A stretch of DNA of 64,000 nucleotides from Pycnococcus provasolii. Taxonomy: Eukaryota > Chlorophyta > Pseudoscourfieldiophyceae > Pseudoscourfieldiales > Pycnococcaceae. The stretch is from the NCBI GenBank assembly GCA_938743325.2, contig OW568870.1:186001-250000 (forward strand). Reading direction: 5' to 3'. The notes beneath the pieces were generated by a model. It ran no database searches. It saw nothing but the letters and a program-made list of their open reading frames with translations, and was not told the origin of the DNA. Below are positions 9,096-20,210 of the stretch, piece by piece; positions within the stretch are counted from its first letter, which is position 1, and every line of letters starts with the position of its first letter. A program made the position numbers and the translations under genes.

Positions 9096-10109
9096 ATGGT
9101 GCGCCTCCTCCTGCTCTTGTCCACCTGCAGTGCAGTGGTGGCCTCCGCGGCACCTAGTGGCGGCCTTCTCTTTTCTATGAAGGGGAAGGGATTCCTACAG
9201 TGCAAGGTGTGCGAGGAGTCTTTGTCGAAGGTGGAACAGCTCGTCGCCTCCGAGGCCGTGCAGAATAAGGTCGTCGACGTGCTCGTCAACGACGTCTGCC
9301 CCAAAACACCGGAAGTTGAGAAATGCCAGCAGTACGCAAAGGCGGGCGTGCCCATGGCTGCGCAGTACATAACCGCGCACTTCGCGCCAGACACGACGTG
9401 CACGGACCTCAAGCTCTGCTCAAAAACCATGGCTGCGCAGGTGGCGAAGACCGTTGGAGCAAGCAACGAGACGTGCTCCTTCTGCAAGGCGGCTGTAGGC
9501 TTCATCGACGAGAAGTTCGTTCAAAACAAGACGAGCGCGGAAGTTGTGGACGAAATGAAGGCGGGGTGCGACAAGCTCGCCGCGTTCAACGCGGGACTGG
9601 GAGATCAGTGCACGAAGTACGTCGACGAGTACGGGACGAAGATTTCGTTCGTGCTGACGACGCTCGGGCCGGACCAGCTGTGCGGCTTTGTTCACGCGTG
9701 CGAGACGGAGGTGGACCTCACGCACCCCGTCGTGTCGCCCGTGTTTTCTGCCGCCGTCGCGGAGAGTGTCCAGCTTCACCCGGCGTACGTCTCCGGCGGA
9801 GATGTCGTGAACGAAGGCGAGTGCGGCGAGTGCAAGTTCGTCGTCACGCAAGTGAAGAACGTCTTGTCGTCAAACAGCACGCAGCAGAAGATCGTTGGCA
9901 TTGTCGAGAAGCTGTGCGGCGACTTGCCCGGAGGAATGGCTGGTGAGTGCACGTCGCTCGTGGACGCGTACGGGCCGATGGTGCTGAGCACGGTGGCAGA
10001 CAAGCTGGACCCGGAGGAGGACTGCAAGAATATCGGCGCTTGCAGCAGTGGCAAGGACGTCCTCGTCCTGCCTGGTGGCTCTGTGGGTGCGGGTGTGGAA
10101 CACGCGTAA
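9096..10109 (+). CDS. Secreted protein with three saposin-B domains
   Basis: A 337-residue protein with a cleavable signal peptide (MVRLLLLLSTCSAVVASAAP). Three saposin-B-type modules follow, each with the Cys spacing CxxC ... C ... C ... C ... C: CKVCEESL to DLKLC, CSFCKAAVGF to FVHAC, and CGECKFVVTQ to NIGAC. Saposins bind lipids and assist hydrolases or perturb membranes in the lysosome or vacuole, or outside the cell. There are several N-x-S/T sites in or beside the modules. The short tail has no membrane anchor or GPI-like end. I started at 9096 because the signal peptide begins there; the frame is open to 8979, but that part lacks sense as protein. It is convergent with CAP-G (145-bp spacer). 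The role in this alga (vacuolar lipid handling or defence) is inferred. Confidence 0.85.
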   Translation: MVRLLLLLSTCSAVVASAAPSGGLLFSMKGKGFLQCKVCEESLSKVEQLVASEAVQNKVVDVLVNDVCPKTPEVEKCQQYAKAGVPMAAQYITAHFAPDTTCTDLKLCSKTMAAQVAKTVGASNETCSFCKAAVGFIDEKFVQNKTSAEVVDEMKAGCDKLAAFNAGLGDQCTKYVDEYGTKISFVLTTLGPDQLCGFVHACETEVDLTHPVVSPVFSAAVAESVQLHPAYVSGGDVVNEGECGECKFVVTQVKNVLSSNSTQQKIVGIVEKLCGDLPGGMAGECTSLVDAYGPMVLSTVADKLDPEEDCKNIGACSSGKDVLVLPGGSVGAGVEHA

Positions 10110-10254
10110 TCACTGATAGTGCCTTGGAATGGGGTGGATCACTAACAACTGCACGAGGCGTGATTTCAGTTAAGTAGGTTAGCCTAACACGAACGGAAAA
10201 ATAGTTTTAAGAATACCTTGATTTTTGATTTCATTTAAAAAGAAACACCTCTCT

Positions 10255-13248
10255 TCACTGCTCCTCAAAAGGAGCACCCACATCCTCGACGTGCGCCTCC
10301 ACCACTTTCTCCGCCTGGCTGAGAACAATCGCCAGATCCTCCTCAGTCAGCCCCTCCTCGTCCACAACCGCTGCCGCGCACGCATCGCGGAATGTGCGCA
10401 CATTCTTCGCGGCGTGTGTGGCACGCCCCATTTTCGCCAGCAAGCTGTCTGCCATCGCCACAACCTCGCGCGCCTCGCGCGATTCACTAAAGTGAGGCTC
10501 CAGCACGCCAATGATCGCGGAGACCCCCGTGACGTACGCTTTCGCATCGCTCGTCTTGCTGGCAGAAGCGCTGAGCGCCTCAGCCAGCAACATGCGACCA
10601 AGCGCAGAATGCCCGAGATCCGAATCTACCATCCCTTCCGCCACCGGTGTCACCAGCACGCCGCGGGCGCACTTTAGCATCGCCGTCGTCGTTTTGCGCC
10701 CAGCGCGCAGCGCCGCCCGCAGCGGCGCCAGAAGTGCGCGTCCCATGACGCGGTGGTGCGCGGCACCTGTTTGCGCGTACGTGTCAAAGAACACGGTGAG
10801 CGTCTGCTGGAGACGCTCCTCCTCCTCCGGCGAAGCTGTCCAGGCGAGAAGCAGACCGCCGAGCACGTGTTCGGCAGTCGCGTGCACGCCACTGTCCTGC
10901 TCCTCCTCCGCAGATCGCAGCCGTCCACAAAGCACCAGCTTGGCGAGCGCTGTGGACGCGCTTGCGCGAACATCTCCACCTCGTCCATCGACGCAGCTCG
11001 CGAGCACACCAACCACTCCACCATCCTCACCATCCTCAACAGCCTCATCCACCGCGCTGACGCCGAAGAGCAGGAGCAGATCTCCAAGTGCGTCCGCAGC
11101 CGCGCTCGCCACCTTGTCGTCATCTGCGCTGACCGCCTTTGCCAATAAAGGAACAGTCGCCACCAGCGCCGGTCGGCAGGATGCCATCTGTGCGTGCAGT
11201 CCGAGCGCGCGCACCGCGGCAGCGCGCACAGCCGGTTCCTCGGAGCTCACTGCGCCTCGCGCAAGAGCGAGTGCCGGCTCCATCGCCTGCAGAGTAACGG
11301 CGCAGGCATTCGCTCCCCCCGCGCACGCGATGCGCGCAGCGAGTGCAATGAATGTAAGCACCTGCACCCAGCAGCAATGCGCACCTTCACCTCCTTCTTC
11401 CTCCAGTTTCCACTCTTCCGCCAGCTTGCACGCCATCTCAAGTAGCACGACGCCACCCTCCGCAGCTCCGTGCACTCTCGCCGCGAATGCGGCGAGCGCC
11501 TCCTCGAAGTTTCCGTCGCCGCCATCTCCGGCAAGGGGCGCGTCGCCGCTCGCCTTTCCAACTGGTGCCTCCGCAAGCAGAGATTGCAGCAGCTTGGACG
11601 CATTCTCCCTGCTTGCACCGTCGCTCGTCTCCATGTGCGCGCCGCACGCAAGCAGCTGCCTGAGAACGAAGCGTGCGGCACTCTTGTTGTCCTCCGTGGC
11701 ACTCAACTTTGCCGCCGGTCCTGCGCACAGCTTAACCAAATCTGCCATGCTCTCGGGCAGAGCCTTTTCGAGGGCATCCAGGCTCCTCTCGCTCTGCGCC
11801 GCAGCCACCTCCATCACGGCTCCGAGGCTGACTGCCACCTCGCGGCTCTGCTTCTCAGTCAGACTAGCGAGATGCTCGACGACAATGCGCGCCAGCAGCG
11901 CCTGCTCCGGCGTGAGGACGTCGTCTTTCTTCAGTGGTCGCTGCTCCGCAAGAGCAATCGCATCTAGTACTGAATCGCTCAGCAGGCTACGCAGTGCCGC
12001 GGCGGCGGCGCCCTCGTTCGTCTCTACGTCGAGCAGACTGAGCAGCTTCAGCGCGTCGCCGTCGCACGGGCCGTTGAGCCATGCCTTCACCATCGACGCG
12101 CAGGCTGACTTGACGGTGGGCGTGCGATCTCCGAGCCCACGCTGGAGTACCGCCGCTCTCTGCGCGATGGTCAGATTCTCCACGCCAACCTTCTCGCTGA
12201 GCACCGCGTATGCCTGGCGGCGAACCGCGTCGCTGTCGTCGCGTGTGCGTTCGACAATTGCAGGAACTGTGGCGTCGCATGCGACGATGGAGCTAAGTGC
12301 CATCTTGCGCACGCTGGCGTTGTTCTCGCGGCGCAGCATGAGCAGGAATGCCTCTGTGATTTGGCAGTCTGCAAAGTCGCCGTCGTCTCCGCCATCCTGA
12401 AGGCGTGCGAGCGCACGGCACGCCATGGCGCGAACGAGGGGCACCTTGTCGCTCAGCCTCTGCAGCATTCCCTCTTGCACGGCATCCCAGACGTCGTCGT
12501 CGATGGACGCGTCGTCGCTGAGGCTGTTGAGCACGTCTCCAACCACCTGCGCAACGCGAAATCGCACGGCGCGGTCGGTGGCTGTGGCATAGCGCAGCAG
12601 GAAGTTGAGCAAGTTTTCGACGAATGCGTCCGCCTCCTCCTCGTGTCCCTCCGGTCGCGCGGTTGCGAAGGTGACAACAAATCGCACGAGGCGTTCGATG
12701 TGCGGGTCTCGGCGGTAGCACAGCAGCACGGGGTGCAGCGCGGCTGCAAAAGCGGTGAAGAACGCGTCGCCCTCGCAGTTGTCCCTCGCTTCGACGAGCA
12801 TTCGCGCGCACTTTCTGTGCGCCGCCGACGACCTCTGGCACGCGTCGAACGCGGATGCGACGGACGTTTGCACGGGCGTCCTGCTCTTGTTTGGTTTCGT
12901 TGTAGTAGTAGCAGTAGTAGTAGTAGTAGTAGTCTTAGTCTGCTGCTGCTGCTGCTGCTTCGTTGTTGTACTTTTCTTCGCCAACGTCGGCGGTGGTGGC
13001 GGTGGTGCGTCCTGCTTATTTTCCTGAGTAAGAGGTTTCGACGACACCTTGGTATTTTTTTTGTTTGTTTGACCTGCTGGTTTGCTTGAAGCATGTGCCG
13101 CAGCATTCGCATTCGTTGTTTTCTTGGATGAAGACGCATTCAAGGCGTTCATCGCGGAGGACGAAGAGAGAGGAGCACCAGCACCAGCGTCATCTGAAGA
13201 AGGTACTAGCGCAGAGGCTGAGGCACGCGTCGCACGCGTCGACGGCAT
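10255..13248 (-). CDS. Condensin complex subunit 3 (CAP-G, HEAT-repeat)
   Basis: About 997 residues, the usual length for CAP-G/Ycg1. After a low-complexity Thr/Lys/Gln-rich N-terminus (about residues 1-125, with CAG/CTG and GTA microsatellites) the protein is all helical HEAT repeats: the first includes CARMLVEARDNCEGDAFFTAF, later ones DKVPLVRAMACRALARLQDG, NNASVRKMALSSIVACD, DDSDAVRRQAYAVLSEKV and DRTPTVKSACASMVKAWL. The central and C-terminal region matches the Cnd3 layout. CAP-G binds the kleisin CAP-H and DNA and is required for mitotic chromosome compaction in the nucleus. The start at 13248 (MPSTRATRAS) is preferred to an ATG 26 codons upstream. It is divergent from NEMF. The condensin assignment rests on the order and sequence of the HEAT units; a generic HEAT protein is the alternative. 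Confidence 0.85.
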   Translation of the reverse strand: MPSTRATRASASALVPSSDDAGAGAPLSSSSAMNALNASSSKKTTNANAAAHASSKPAGQTNKKNTKVSSKPLTQENKQDAPPPPPPTLAKKSTTTKQQQQQQTKTTTTTTTATTTTKPNKSRTPVQTSVASAFDACQRSSAAHRKCARMLVEARDNCEGDAFFTAFAAALHPVLLCYRRDPHIERLVRFVVTFATARPEGHEEEADAFVENLLNFLLRYATATDRAVRFRVAQVVGDVLNSLSDDASIDDDVWDAVQEGMLQRLSDKVPLVRAMACRALARLQDGGDDGDFADCQITEAFLLMLRRENNASVRKMALSSIVACDATVPAIVERTRDDSDAVRRQAYAVLSEKVGVENLTIAQRAAVLQRGLGDRTPTVKSACASMVKAWLNGPCDGDALKLLSLLDVETNEGAAAAALRSLLSDSVLDAIALAEQRPLKKDDVLTPEQALLARIVVEHLASLTEKQSREVAVSLGAVMEVAAAQSERSLDALEKALPESMADLVKLCAGPAAKLSATEDNKSAARFVLRQLLACGAHMETSDGASRENASKLLQSLLAEAPVGKASGDAPLAGDGGDGNFEEALAAFAARVHGAAEGGVVLLEMACKLAEEWKLEEEGGEGAHCCWVQVLTFIALAARIACAGGANACAVTLQAMEPALALARGAVSSEEPAVRAAAVRALGLHAQMASCRPALVATVPLLAKAVSADDDKVASAAADALGDLLLLFGVSAVDEAVEDGEDGGVVGVLASCVDGRGGDVRASASTALAKLVLCGRLRSAEEEQDSGVHATAEHVLGGLLLAWTASPEEEERLQQTLTVFFDTYAQTGAAHHRVMGRALLAPLRAALRAGRKTTTAMLKCARGVLVTPVAEGMVDSDLGHSALGRMLLAEALSASASKTSDAKAYVTGVSAIIGVLEPHFSESREAREVVAMADSLLAKMGRATHAAKNVRTFRDACAAAVVDEEGLTEEDLAIVLSQAEKVVEAHVEDVGAPFEEQ

Positions 13249-13653
13249 AGTTGTTGAGCTCTCTTGAAGAATCGTTGAGAATGACTGACGTGCACTCCCG
13301 TGACAGCTGTTGGTTCCAAGTTCCAACGGTCAAAGAAGGGGGCCCCGTGAATGAACCTTTCTTGAGGAGTGGAGTGAATTAGGTCGGGAACGTTGGTCGG
13401 TCGGCGAGGCCTGGGAATTTGTTCCTCGGTCCTTTCTTCTCTTCTTTTCTGTTCTCAATCTGCATCCCATCTGGAAGTTTTTTTAATTAACAACGGCCTT
13501 GGGTACTCTTAGGAAGGAGGGTTAGGGTTAGGGTTTGGTTAGGGTTAGGGTTAGGGTTACGATTGTTAGGGTTTTAGGTTTCCCCTCACAGCCTGAGCCT
13601 GGGTGGATCTTCTTCTGGCGTCGTCGTCCCCACCACATACTGTAAGTTAGTTT
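13249..13653. promoter_or_regulatory. Divergent promoter region CAP-G / NEMF
   Basis: A 405-bp spacer between two divergent start codons. It must contain both promoters if neither has a distant leader exon. The right part carries TTAGGG repeats (13519-13580), 75-135 bp from the NEMF ATG. No TATA box could be assigned with confidence. Confidence 0.5.
13519..13580. repeat. TTAGGG array upstream of NEMF
   Basis: Six to eight TTAGGG-type units, some with an extra T (TTTGG, TTTTAGG) and one interruption (TTACGATTG). Confidence 0.9.
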
Positions 13654-16531
13654 ATGGCGTCGTCAGCATCAGCATCAGCATCAGCGCCTCCGGTTCCAGG
13701 GTCTGTTCAGGTCTCACTGAAGCAGAGGTTCACGTCCGCGGATGTCGCGGCGGCGGCGGCGTGCCTGCGCGCGCACATATGCGGGTACAGAGCGTCGCAG
13801 ATCTACGACGTAGGGAGCGCAGACAAGGCTTTTAGACTGCGCATGGTCAAGTCAGCAGGCGGGGAACTCACCAAGGAAGGCGCGAAAGCTCACGTGATTA
13901 TTGAAAGCGGAAACGCCGTGTACGTCGCACGCGAAGAACACCTGCCCGACAACGAACCCAAAGACCCCAAAGCTTCAGCGGCCGCCATCTCGCCGTTCAC
14001 GACGAAACTCAGAAAACACATCAAAAGCAAACGTCTCGAGGATGTGAAACAAGTTGGATTCGACCGCCTGCTCGACCTGACGTTCGGAAGTGGGGAGGCG
14101 GCGTCGCACGTGATACTCGAATTCTTCGCACAGGGAAACGTCGTACTCACAGACAACGAGTACCGCGTCATTGCACTGCTGAGAAGCCACCGCGACGACG
14201 ACAAGGGCGTCGCAACCATGCCCAACCACCCGTATCCACTTCACGTCGCGAGACAAGCGATCGTGAACGACGACGGAACGCCGAACACATCAGGGGGATA
14301 CCCGGGTGCACGGCAAGCCGTGCTCGATGCGCTCGACGCGTGGAAGTCGGACAAAACGACGGCGCTGCGCGACGCACTGCGAGCACTGCCTCACGGCGCG
14401 GAGGTTGTCGACCACTGCCTGCTGTCCGCACGCTTGCACCCGCTGCAGGCGGCGGCTGGTGCGACGCAGGAAATGCTCGGTGACGTTGACCAATCGCCGC
14501 TGAAGGCGCTCGTAAGCTCGCTCGAGGAAGTTGACGCGTGGATCGCCAAGTGCAGCGCGGTGCCGCCGCCGCCGCGAGATGCCACGGCTGATTGGACGCC
14601 TGATTGGCTACCATCTGGATACCTCGTCGGCGTCGACGGCAATGACACAGACTTTCCGTCCTACGCGCCGCTGCTTTTGATCCCGCCGCGTGCCTCTGAT
14701 GGCACAAAGGCGAAGAATAATCGTCGAAAGAAGTTATCGTCGGATCCCAACGCCGCCGCCGCAGCAGCAGCAGCAGCACCAGCAACGCTGCCACAACCGC
14801 CGCCACCTCGCGCGCCGCCTCACCGCGCCTTCGACACGTTCGAGGCTGCGCTCGCAGAATTCTTCGCTGCTCGCGAACGCGTTCGCTCGGACATGAAGCG
14901 CAGGCAGCGCCAGGATGAGGCTCAGAAAAAGGTGGACAAGGTGCGAGCGGATCAGGCTGCTCGCGTCAGCGGGCTCGAGAGCGAGGTGCAGCTGCTCGAC
15001 CGCCGCGCCGCGTTCCTCGAGGCTAGGCACGAGGACGTCACCGCGGTAATTGACAGCGTGAAGGGTCTGATCACGGGTGATACACCCATGCCGTGGGACG
15101 ATGTTGCTCAGCTCATCGAGGAGGAGGCGAAGCTCGGAAATCCTATGGCGGCGCTGGTCAAGCGCCTGAAGCTCGATTCGCGCGAGGTTGTGCTGCACGT
15201 CGACGACGGGGAAGAAGATGGCGAGCCAGCGGCGGACGTGAAGGTAAGCCTCGACAAAACACCTCATGCAAATGCCGTGACGTACCACAATCTCAGAAAG
15301 AAGGCTGAGGAGAAGCTTGCAAAGACGCGTGAGGCTCAGACGCGCGCTGTATCGGCGGCGGAGACCAAGGCGGCGGCAGGCTTGCGCAAGGCGCTCAAAA
15401 ATGCTGGTGGGGACGCGGCTCTCGTTAGCAGTGTTGCAGCACGCGTGGGATCCAAGCGGTGGAGTGCGACGAGCGCCAACTTCGCCTCCTGCCACTACCA
15501 CCCACTCGTGATGGACGTGCTCGCGGCGAGCATTGGCACCGCCACTGCCACCGCCACCGCGGAGCAGGATGATGAGTCTCTCACGGCGACGCGTGCTTTG
15601 GTGGCATCGGAGCGCACGCGCCGCTTCTGGTTCGAGAAATACGCGTGGTGCGTATCGAGCGAAAACTTCCTTTTCGTGAGCGCGTCTGAGGATGCGGCAA
15701 AGGAACGGCTGCTTGCGAGACATCTCGACGCCGCGGCGGGCGACATCGTCGTTAGCTGCGACGCCCACAATGCCACCTTCGTGGTCGTGAAGAACCGTGC
15801 GCGTTATCTCGACGACGGAAGTGTCGCGCGTGGCACGGTGCCTCCGTACACGCTGCACCAGGCTGCGCAGTGGGCGGTGTGCCGCAGCCCGTGCTGGGAT
15901 GCGAAGGAAACGCCGCCAGCCTTCTGGGTGAAGGCTTCGCAGGTGCGCCTGCGTGGCGAGATCAGTGGAGAGGAGGCTGGGGCCGTGGCCCTTGGTGGTG
16001 GTGCTCACGCGCTTGGCCATCGCCGATACCTACCGCCAACGCGACTTGAGCTCGGCTTGGGATTCCTCTTTTGGATTGACGAGGTGTCCGCGAAAGACAG
16101 CCATGCTAGCGAACGCGTGGTGCGGGGCGGCGAGGGCGAGGGTGTCGTCGTCGTTGAAGAGGAATTGGAGCAAGAGCAGGATGTTGAGGAGGAGCAGCAG
16201 GAAGCGTTGGGAGATGCTGCAGTTGGGAGCGACGAGGAACAGGAACAGGAACAGGACCAGGAGGACGTACCTAGCGTGGCGGCAATGGGCATTTTTGCAT
16301 CCACCTCCGCAAACGTGACGACGGAGGAGATTCATAAGGAGGCAAGTGCGACTTCTGCTAACGATGATGCAACCAATGCCAATGACGATGGGACATCCTC
16401 TCCTTCGAAGCGAGGTGGAGGTCACAAGTACCTCAGTGCGAAGGAGAGACGCCGTTTGAAGAAGGGCCTACCCGCCTCGGAGGAGAAGGAGAAGGAGAAG
16501 GATGATATGAAGGTGGAAGACGGTGACGGCA

Positions 16532-16566
<35 letters not shown>

Positions 16567-17352
16567 TCTTCCGTGGCTGCCAGCGAGGCTCCATCGTCGT
16601 CAGCAGCGAGCAACAGCGGAAGCCGCCCGCCTTCGGCACCGCTTCCGCGTGGCAAGCGCTCGAAGCTGAAGCGCGCCAAGGCGAGGTATGCAGATCAGGA
16701 CGAAGACGAGCGCGCGCTTGCGATGGCGGTGCTACGTCCGGACGGAAAGGGCAAGAGGCAGGCGGAGCGCGAGGCGAAGCTGGCTGCTGCTGCGGCGGCG
16801 GCTGAGGCGAAGGCACGTGCGCAGGAGCGCCGTGTGGCGACGCAGGAGCGCCGTGCAGCGGCAAATGCCGAGCGTCGTGCGAAGATGGAGCGAGACGGCG
16901 AGGGTGGAAAAAAGCAGGAAGCTGCCGCCGCCGCTGCTCCTTCTTCGTCGTCTCCTCCTCCTTCGGCTGCGGCCCCATCTCGCGTTCCAGAGGAGTGGCG
17001 TACAGACCTTCTTCCCATCCTTCGTCGCCTCAGCGCGAAGCCCACCGCGTCCGACGTGGTGATTCGCGCGCTTCCCGTGTGTGCGCCCTACTTCGTTCTT
17101 TCCGACTACCGTTACAAAGCGAAGCTCACGCCGGGAAATACTCGTCGAGGTCGCGCCGCGAAGGCGGCGGCGGAGCTCGCGCTCACATCCGCCGGTGCGG
17201 TGCTTGGGTCTGGAGGCAAGAAATTCGCGCCGCGTACTCCGGAGGATGTGCAGCGCCTTCTCGAGCGTCTGCTGGTAGAGGAAGTGGCTGATGCCGACTT
17301 GACGAACCAGCTCGTGGCGAACACCAAGGTGGCTGCTGCACAGAAGAAGTAG
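13654..17352 (+). CDS. Ribosome quality control factor NEMF/Rqc2 (NFACT)
   Basis: A 1232-residue protein, the length of animal and plant NEMF. The NFACT-N domain begins about residue 16 (VQVSLKQRFTSADVAAAAACL). It keeps the adjacent Asp-Arg pair (GFDRLLDLTFGSG, D137-R138) that corresponds to the residues needed for C-terminal tailing by Rqc2/NEMF. A coiled coil lies in the middle (about 400-640). The NFACT-R domain follows (RFWFEKYAWCVSSENFLFVS; QAAQWAVCRSPCWD). Then come a long acidic, low-complexity linker and a C-terminal NFACT-C region (DYRYKAKLTPGNTRRGRAAK). The protein binds 60S subunits with stalled nascent chains in the cytosol and works with Ltn1/Listerin. It is divergent from CAP-G and convergent with MATE (100-bp spacer). 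It is uninterrupted by introns. Confidence 0.93.
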
Positions 17353-17452
17353 CAAGAGGTGATGGGTGTTTGTGTAAAGTACAGTACAATGTGATAATTG
17401 ATACATGAAAAGAAAAAAGGAAACAAAGAGCGGAAAGGCAGATCTCTGTGCT

Positions 17453-19039
17453 TTATGCAGTCACCATCTTCGCCTCTCCGCCGCCAGCTTGAAAGTAGCG
17501 CTCAAACAGAACTTTTTTCACAAATCCACGAATTGCGCATGATAGGGCGATCGCAAGCCAAACGTAGTCAGCGGCACTGGCACCCTTGCCAACAGGCAAA
17601 GTGTGCACCGCGAGGTACGCCCCGCCGATGCGCAAGACATTCGAGGAGACGCTCACAATCAGGCTTCGTGTGGTGGCTCCGCACGCCGTGAACGCGCCGT
17701 CAGCGACACCCTCCAGAGCCATGAATGGCCACACCCAGACGTTCGTGAGGAGGTAGCGACGGCAGCTGTCAGCTGTGACGGGATCGGATGCGAACGCCCC
17801 TGCAATCTGAGGCGTGACGAAAGACATCAAAATAGCCAACGGGATCATAATGCGAAGGAGCGTCGTGCGCGCCAGCAGGTACGCGGAGTAAGCCTCGGCG
17901 CGTTTGCCGGCGCCCAGCCATTGCCCAACCAAGCTTGAGCTCGCAACGCCGTATCCTTCCGTCACGTGGTACGCCAACGACTCGATGCGATGCCCGAGAC
18001 CGAGTGCCGCAAGGTGAACTGTGCCAAGCGAGGCGCAGAGACGGCCGAGAAGCACGTACGCGAGGCTGAAGAGAATTCCGCTGAAGGACAGCGGCAAGCC
18101 CACGACAACAAATTGCAAAATTTGCCTCACGTTTGGAAGAGGCAGCAGTGGTGATTGATTCGTTGCGGCTGTTACCGAGCGAAGGCGCACGATGAGCAGA
18201 ATCCCAGCGATGAGCGCGGATATAGAGGTTGCGTACGCCGCGCCAGCGACGCCCATCGCGGGTATGCCTAGCGACGGAACGCCCCAAATCAGGACGGGAT
18301 CGAGCGCGGCGTTGATCACGCCGCTGATGGCAGTTACGACAAGCGCGAACCTCATGTCTCCGAGCCCGCGAAAAGCAGCTGCCGGAACGGCGCTCAAGGC
18401 TAGCAAAGGAGAGGAGACGAGCGTGGCGTACAGGTACTCGACAGCTCGTGCGTGCACCGCAGTGGTATCCGCAAGCCCTAACATGTGTGCATAGATGTGG
18501 ACGTGCGGAGCGGCAAGCACGAGCACCAAGCTGATTGCGCACGCGGCATATGTGCCCTGAACCGCGGCGGTCCAAATGCCCTGCCTGGCTCCTGCGCCTT
18601 CGTTCTGTGATGTCGCACACTGCGCGCCAATGGCTGGCACATCGAGGAGCAGCAGCACCATCCAGTACGCGAACGAGCAGCCGCTGACAGCTGCGAAGGC
18701 GTCAGTGCCTAGTTTCGACACCCAGTATGCGTCGACGACGCCGTAGAGCGTGCGAACGAGCCCGATGGCTGTCGTGGGCAGGGCGACGGACCACAGTGCT
18801 GCTCGCGGGTGCGTTTGATAAGCGACGAGAAGAGGTGGCAGTGAGGCGCCAGGCCACTTTTCGTGCTTGGATGACGTTGGCAATGCGCTTTCGGCATCGT
18901 TTTCGTCGAATTTGTTCGACGAAGACTCGCCTCCAAGCGGGTTGACAGCGGCTTGCAGTGCTGACGGTATCCTGTTTCTGAATCGGAACGACTGCCTGGA
19001 ACCACCGTCTGAGTTAAAATTGGAAGTGGTTGTCGTCAT
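17453..19039 (-). CDS. MATE family efflux transporter
   Basis: A 528-residue membrane protein with about twelve hydrophobic segments in two halves. Typical MATE features include WSVALPTTAIGLVRTLYGVVD at the first helix (Pro and polar residues), LGTDAFAAVSGCSFAY, AAFRGLGDMRFALVVT (the RGxGDM motif) and a second half beginning VGLPLSFSGILFSLAYVLLG. MATE proteins export organic compounds in exchange for H+ or Na+. The N-terminus is Ser/Thr/Arg-rich and of transit-peptide type, and DinF-like MATEs of plants are often plastid proteins, so a plastid envelope location is possible. The start is uncertain: the frame is open to 19243 with further ATGs at about 19147 and 19138. I chose 19039 (MTTTTSNFNSDGG). 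Substrate unknown. Confidence 0.85.
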   Translation of the reverse strand: MTTTTSNFNSDGGSRQSFRFRNRIPSALQAAVNPLGGESSSNKFDENDAESALPTSSKHEKWPGASLPPLLVAYQTHPRAALWSVALPTTAIGLVRTLYGVVDAYWVSKLGTDAFAAVSGCSFAYWMVLLLLDVPAIGAQCATSQNEGAGARQGIWTAAVQGTYAACAISLVLVLAAPHVHIYAHMLGLADTTAVHARAVEYLYATLVSSPLLALSAVPAAAFRGLGDMRFALVVTAISGVINAALDPVLIWGVPSLGIPAMGVAGAAYATSISALIAGILLIVRLRSVTAATNQSPLLPLPNVRQILQFVVVGLPLSFSGILFSLAYVLLGRLCASLGTVHLAALGLGHRIESLAYHVTEGYGVASSSLVGQWLGAGKRAEAYSAYLLARTTLLRIMIPLAILMSFVTPQIAGAFASDPVTADSCRRYLLTNVWVWPFMALEGVADGAFTACGATTRSLIVSVSSNVLRIGGAYLAVHTLPVGKGASAADYVWLAIALSCAIRGFVKKVLFERYFQAGGGEAKMVTA

Positions 19040-20210
19040 CGTCGTGGTGGTACGTAATCGCGTAAGAGGGCGAGGCAAGGGGTTAGGAAGTAAGGAAGTG
19101 CGAACAATTGTTGACTTCTTTATTATCGGCGCCGGCATCAATGTCATGCGCGTCAATGTTACTGGCGCTACTGGCGCTGGTGCTGTGCTTGTGTCGCGTG
19201 AAAAGCTGTGCGCCGCACAAATGCAAACCCGGAAGAAGATCACTGATCACGGGAAAAGGTCAACCCCCAATTGAATTCAAATTTAATATTTATCCTCCTC
19301 ATGCAAACCCGAATCCCTTCGATGGGGATTCGGCTTTGAGTGTTCTTCTTGTGCAGTCTTGTTCGTTCCAAGTCGTTCGAAAAGGTCGCTACTTTACGGT
19401 CGAACGGATACCGCTTGGCCTCGCCTCAAGAGTCAAGAGTACTACTCCGCCACCAATGTGGTTGTCTTGGGACGTTTCTTGTGATGGTCAAGAACCAAAA
19501 CGGAGCCTGGCCTATGCACCCAAAGCTCCAAGACATGAATGGTCGGTCATCAGAATCCCATTATTACGAGCTGCGAGGGAAATCCACTCCTGGAGGCGAA
19601 TAGGAACACAGGTGAATCCCCAAGACCCACGGGTTTCTTCCCTCTAAAAAGGCGGTCTGGCCCATGACCGCCCCATGAAATAACGCCACGGAAAGAAAAC
19701 AGAGCCAGAAAAGAAAACTACGATAGAAACGATCTCAAAAGAGCTCGAAAGAGAACAACAAAGTCGCCCAAAAGGTTGCGTGAGGAAGAATGCTCGAAAG
19801 AGGAGAAGCAGCCAAGCCAAAGAGCACACGGAAAAAAATGAAGCAGAGACGAAGCAGAGACGAAGCAGAGACGGAGCAGGCCCAAAAACATTTTTTTGTG
19901 TATTTTTTTTCCAGGTTTTTTCTTTCTTTCTTTCTTTGGCACGCACACACACACACTCTTTTCGTTTCGACTTCATCGAAAGGTTTACATAGTGAGCCAA
20001 GTGAGGTGTTTTTCCTGCAGGTTGCCGCGAGCGTCGAATATACGCCTCGAGGTGGAAGAACGCGCCCAGGTTCTCCGGAGCTCCCTCCCCTCCCCTCCCC
20101 TCCCCCCCCCCCCCCCCCCCTCTCGGGACCCACCCCCTTCCCTTCCCTTCTCCCCCTCCCTCTCCCTCCCGATCCCTACATATCACTTCGTGAGTGGGAG
20201 ACGGCCGGCC
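19040..20210. other. Divergent intergenic region MATE / TM9SF
   Basis: A 1.17-kb spacer. The right third contains TTTC repeats (19921-19938), a short CA run and a C/T-rich segment ending in a run of 19 C (20102-20120), less than 110 bp before the TM9SF start codon. Open frames in this stretch are low-complexity translations of these repeats. Confidence 0.5.
20102..20120. repeat. 19-base poly-C run in C/T-rich leader
   Basis: TCCCC repeats (20085-20101) pass into an uninterrupted run of 19 cytosines, then CCC-rich sequence to about 20170. This may form a G-quadruplex on the minus strand or an i-motif on the plus strand. The run length may be uncertain in the assembly. Confidence 0.85.

Noticed and set aside
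10511-12400. 629-codon plus-strand frame inside CAP-G
   Set aside because: Antisense shadow with Ser/Ala/Arg-rich translation. CAP-G has recognisable HEAT repeats on the other strand.
14734-16020. 428-codon minus-strand frame inside NEMF
   Set aside because: Arg-rich shadow of the NEMF coding sequence.
19644-20186. 180-codon minus-strand frame before TM9SF
   Set aside because: Mostly a translation of poly-C, TTTC and CA simple sequence.
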